DNA of 64,000 nt from Wocania arenilitoris. GTDB taxonomy: Bacteria; Bacteroidota; Bacteroidia; Flavobacteriales; Flavobacteriaceae. Where the stretch lies: NCBI RefSeq assembly GCF_021728535.1, contig NZ_JAKKDU010000005.1, positions 62,001 to 126,000 of the forward strand, read 5' to 3'. Below are positions 63,087-64,000 of this stretch, one piece after another (the first letter of the stretch is position 1; every line of letters starts with the position of its first letter). The translations under genes were made by a program, and so were the position numbers. A model generated the notes under the pieces. It did no database searches, was not told the origin of the DNA, and was given only the letters and a program-made list of their open reading frames with translations.

Positions 63087-64000
63087 GTGAAAAATCATCA
63101 TAGCACATATTTAACATTTAGTCTGTTTTTGTTCAGTATAACTTTTTACGCCCAATCCAAAAAAGAGATTATTCCACAAACTTATGTTGCGCATAAAACA
63201 TCGGAGCTTATAACTATTGATGGAAAAGCTAACGAATCTGATTGGAAAAATGCTAAATGGACTAGTGATTTTATAGATATTGAAAGCGATAAAACACCAA
63301 AATATCAAACCCGCGTAAAAATGCTTTGGGATGACAATTATTATTACATTTTTGCAGAAATGAAAGAACCACATGTTTGGGGTGATATAACCCAACGTGA
63401 TGCTGTTATTTTTTATAATAATGATTTTGAGGTGTTTATTGATACCAATGGCGATACTCATAATTATTACGAATTAGAAATTAATGCCCTTAACACGGTT
63501 TGGGATTTGTTTTTAATTAAGCCATATGGAATATCAGGTAGTAGGGTTTTAAACAACTGGGATTATTCAGATTTAAAATCTGCTATTAATATTAAAGGAA
63601 CACTTAATAATCCAAACGATATAGATAAAGGATGGACTTTAGAAATTGCCATTCCTTTTAAAGATTTTAGAAAATCTCGAAAAAGAAATAATATACCAAG
63701 TAATCAGTTTTATCGTGTGAATTTTTCGAGAGTAAATTGGGATTTCGATCTTGAAAACGGAAAGTATTCCAGAAAAAAGAATAAAAAAGGTAGGTTTTTA
63801 CCAGAGTATAATTGGGTTTGGTCGCCAATGGGTGTAATAAATATGCATAAACCAGAAAAATGGGGTTATGTATATTTTTCTTCCAAAGAAGTTGGTAGCA
63901 ATGTAACTTTTGAAATCCCAAAAGATGAAAAAATCAAATGGAAATTGTATGAATTATTTCATGCTAATAGGACTTTTCAAACAAAAAATAATCAAAGTGC
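63087..64000 (+). CDS. CBM9-like carbohydrate-binding secreted protein (truncated by window end)
   Basis: A GTG at 63087 opens a frame that runs to the window edge without a stop (over 304 codons). It starts with a signal peptide (TFSLFLFSITFYAQS) and then the family 9-like sandwich: ITIDGKANESDWKNAKWTSD, VKMLWDDNYYYIFAEMKEPH, VIFYNNDFEVFIDTNGDTHN, YYELEINALNTVWDL, and ISGSRVLNNWDYSD. GWTLEIAIPFKDF and QFYRVNFSRVNWDF close the domain. Such proteins bind or act on glycans outside the cell. It follows the GH130 gene by 63 bases and is probably part of the same locus. Confidence 0.85.
   Translation, partial: MKNHHSTYLTFSLFLFSITFYAQSKKEIIPQTYVAHKTSELITIDGKANESDWKNAKWTSDFIDIESDKTPKYQTRVKMLWDDNYYYIFAEMKEPHVWGDITQRDAVIFYNNDFEVFIDTNGDTHNYYELEINALNTVWDLFLIKPYGISGSRVLNNWDYSDLKSAINIKGTLNNPNDIDKGWTLEIAIPFKDFRKSRKRNNIPSNQFYRVNFSRVNWDFDLENGKYSRKKNKKGRFLPEYNWVWSPMGVINMHKPEKWGYVYFSSKEVGSNVTFEIPKDEKIKWKLYELFHANRTFQTKNNQS

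Noticed and set aside
63111-63921. Two minus-strand open frames at the right edge
   Set aside because: They are antisense to the CBM9-like gene, which has a signal peptide and recognisable domain strands and runs off the window.
1-64000. rRNA, tRNA, prophage or complete insertion sequence
   Set aside because: I saw no conserved rRNA or tRNA sequences, no phage structural genes and no intact transposase; only decayed IS3 and IS1182 fragments occur.

Overview
The window looks like a chromosomal segment of a marine-type member of the Flavobacteriaceae (Bacteroidota). The DNA is AT-rich, Shine-Dalgarno sequences are essentially absent, and many genes are preceded by the Bacteroidota -7 element TAnnTTTG. 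There is a T9SS sorting-domain protein, and many gene orders (spoT-fur-purA-ostA, rpsF-rpsR-rplI, tandem PpiC isomerases followed by MoxR) are ones I associate with Flavobacteriia. Most of the window is core chromosome, with a few islands of decayed mobile DNA. I found no rRNA, tRNA or CRISPR.

Layout. 1-0.3 kb: tail of a decayed IS3-type transposase. 0.3-3.1 kb: an unknown helical protein, an Lrp/AsnC regulator, and a minus-strand MFS exporter plus VOC-fold protein; a 30-codon leader ORF and what looks like a complete transcription attenuator precede the exporter. 3.1-12.4 kb: envelope and housekeeping genes (a stop-interrupted lipoprotein gene, CrcB fluoride channel, SRPBCC-GyrI protein, dipeptidyl peptidase III, IlvE, DUF4920 lipoprotein, MnmD, TIGR01777 epimerase). 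12.4-13.7 kb: IS1182-type remnant, an orphan small gene and a 200-bp imperfect palindrome. 13.7-18.9 kb: outer-membrane biogenesis operon (three SurA/PpiC-like proteins and a MoxR ATPase). 18.9-25.1 kb: polytopic membrane protein, aconitase, a repeat-rich stretch with a structured element and a solitary cassette-like gene, then MazG. 25.3-39.5 kb: a long minus-strand block: DUF349 protein, AroE, two tandem DUF368 (PopT-type) transporters, TPR protein, class III aminotransferase, OstA-like protein, PurA, Fur, SpoT/Rel and RdgB. 39.6-53.9 kb: lipid activation (thioesterase, acyl-CoA ligase), HPF, a membrane regulator divergent from a secreted protein, RlmH, NadC, YihY, PriA, LytTR regulator, ribosomal proteins S6-S18-L9, and a HisRS with an unusual insertion. 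54-64 kb: a large T9SS-exported LamG protein, then a mannose-glycan locus (GH92 mannosidase, SSS symporter, GH130 phosphorylase, CBM9-like protein cut by the window edge).

Most interesting signals: (1) the leader ORF, antiterminator and terminator upstream of the MFS-VOC operon, with competing pairings that can be drawn base by base; (2) an insertion of about 90 to 108 residues in histidyl-tRNA synthetase carried by DNA of visibly different composition; (3) a long dyad element beside a solitary gene that resembles an integron-type cassette; (4) a roughly 40-nt motif recurring at three separate places; (5) a tandem pair of PopT-family lipid-carrier transporters coupled to aroE.

All family names come from reading the translations and recalling family signatures; no database search was possible.
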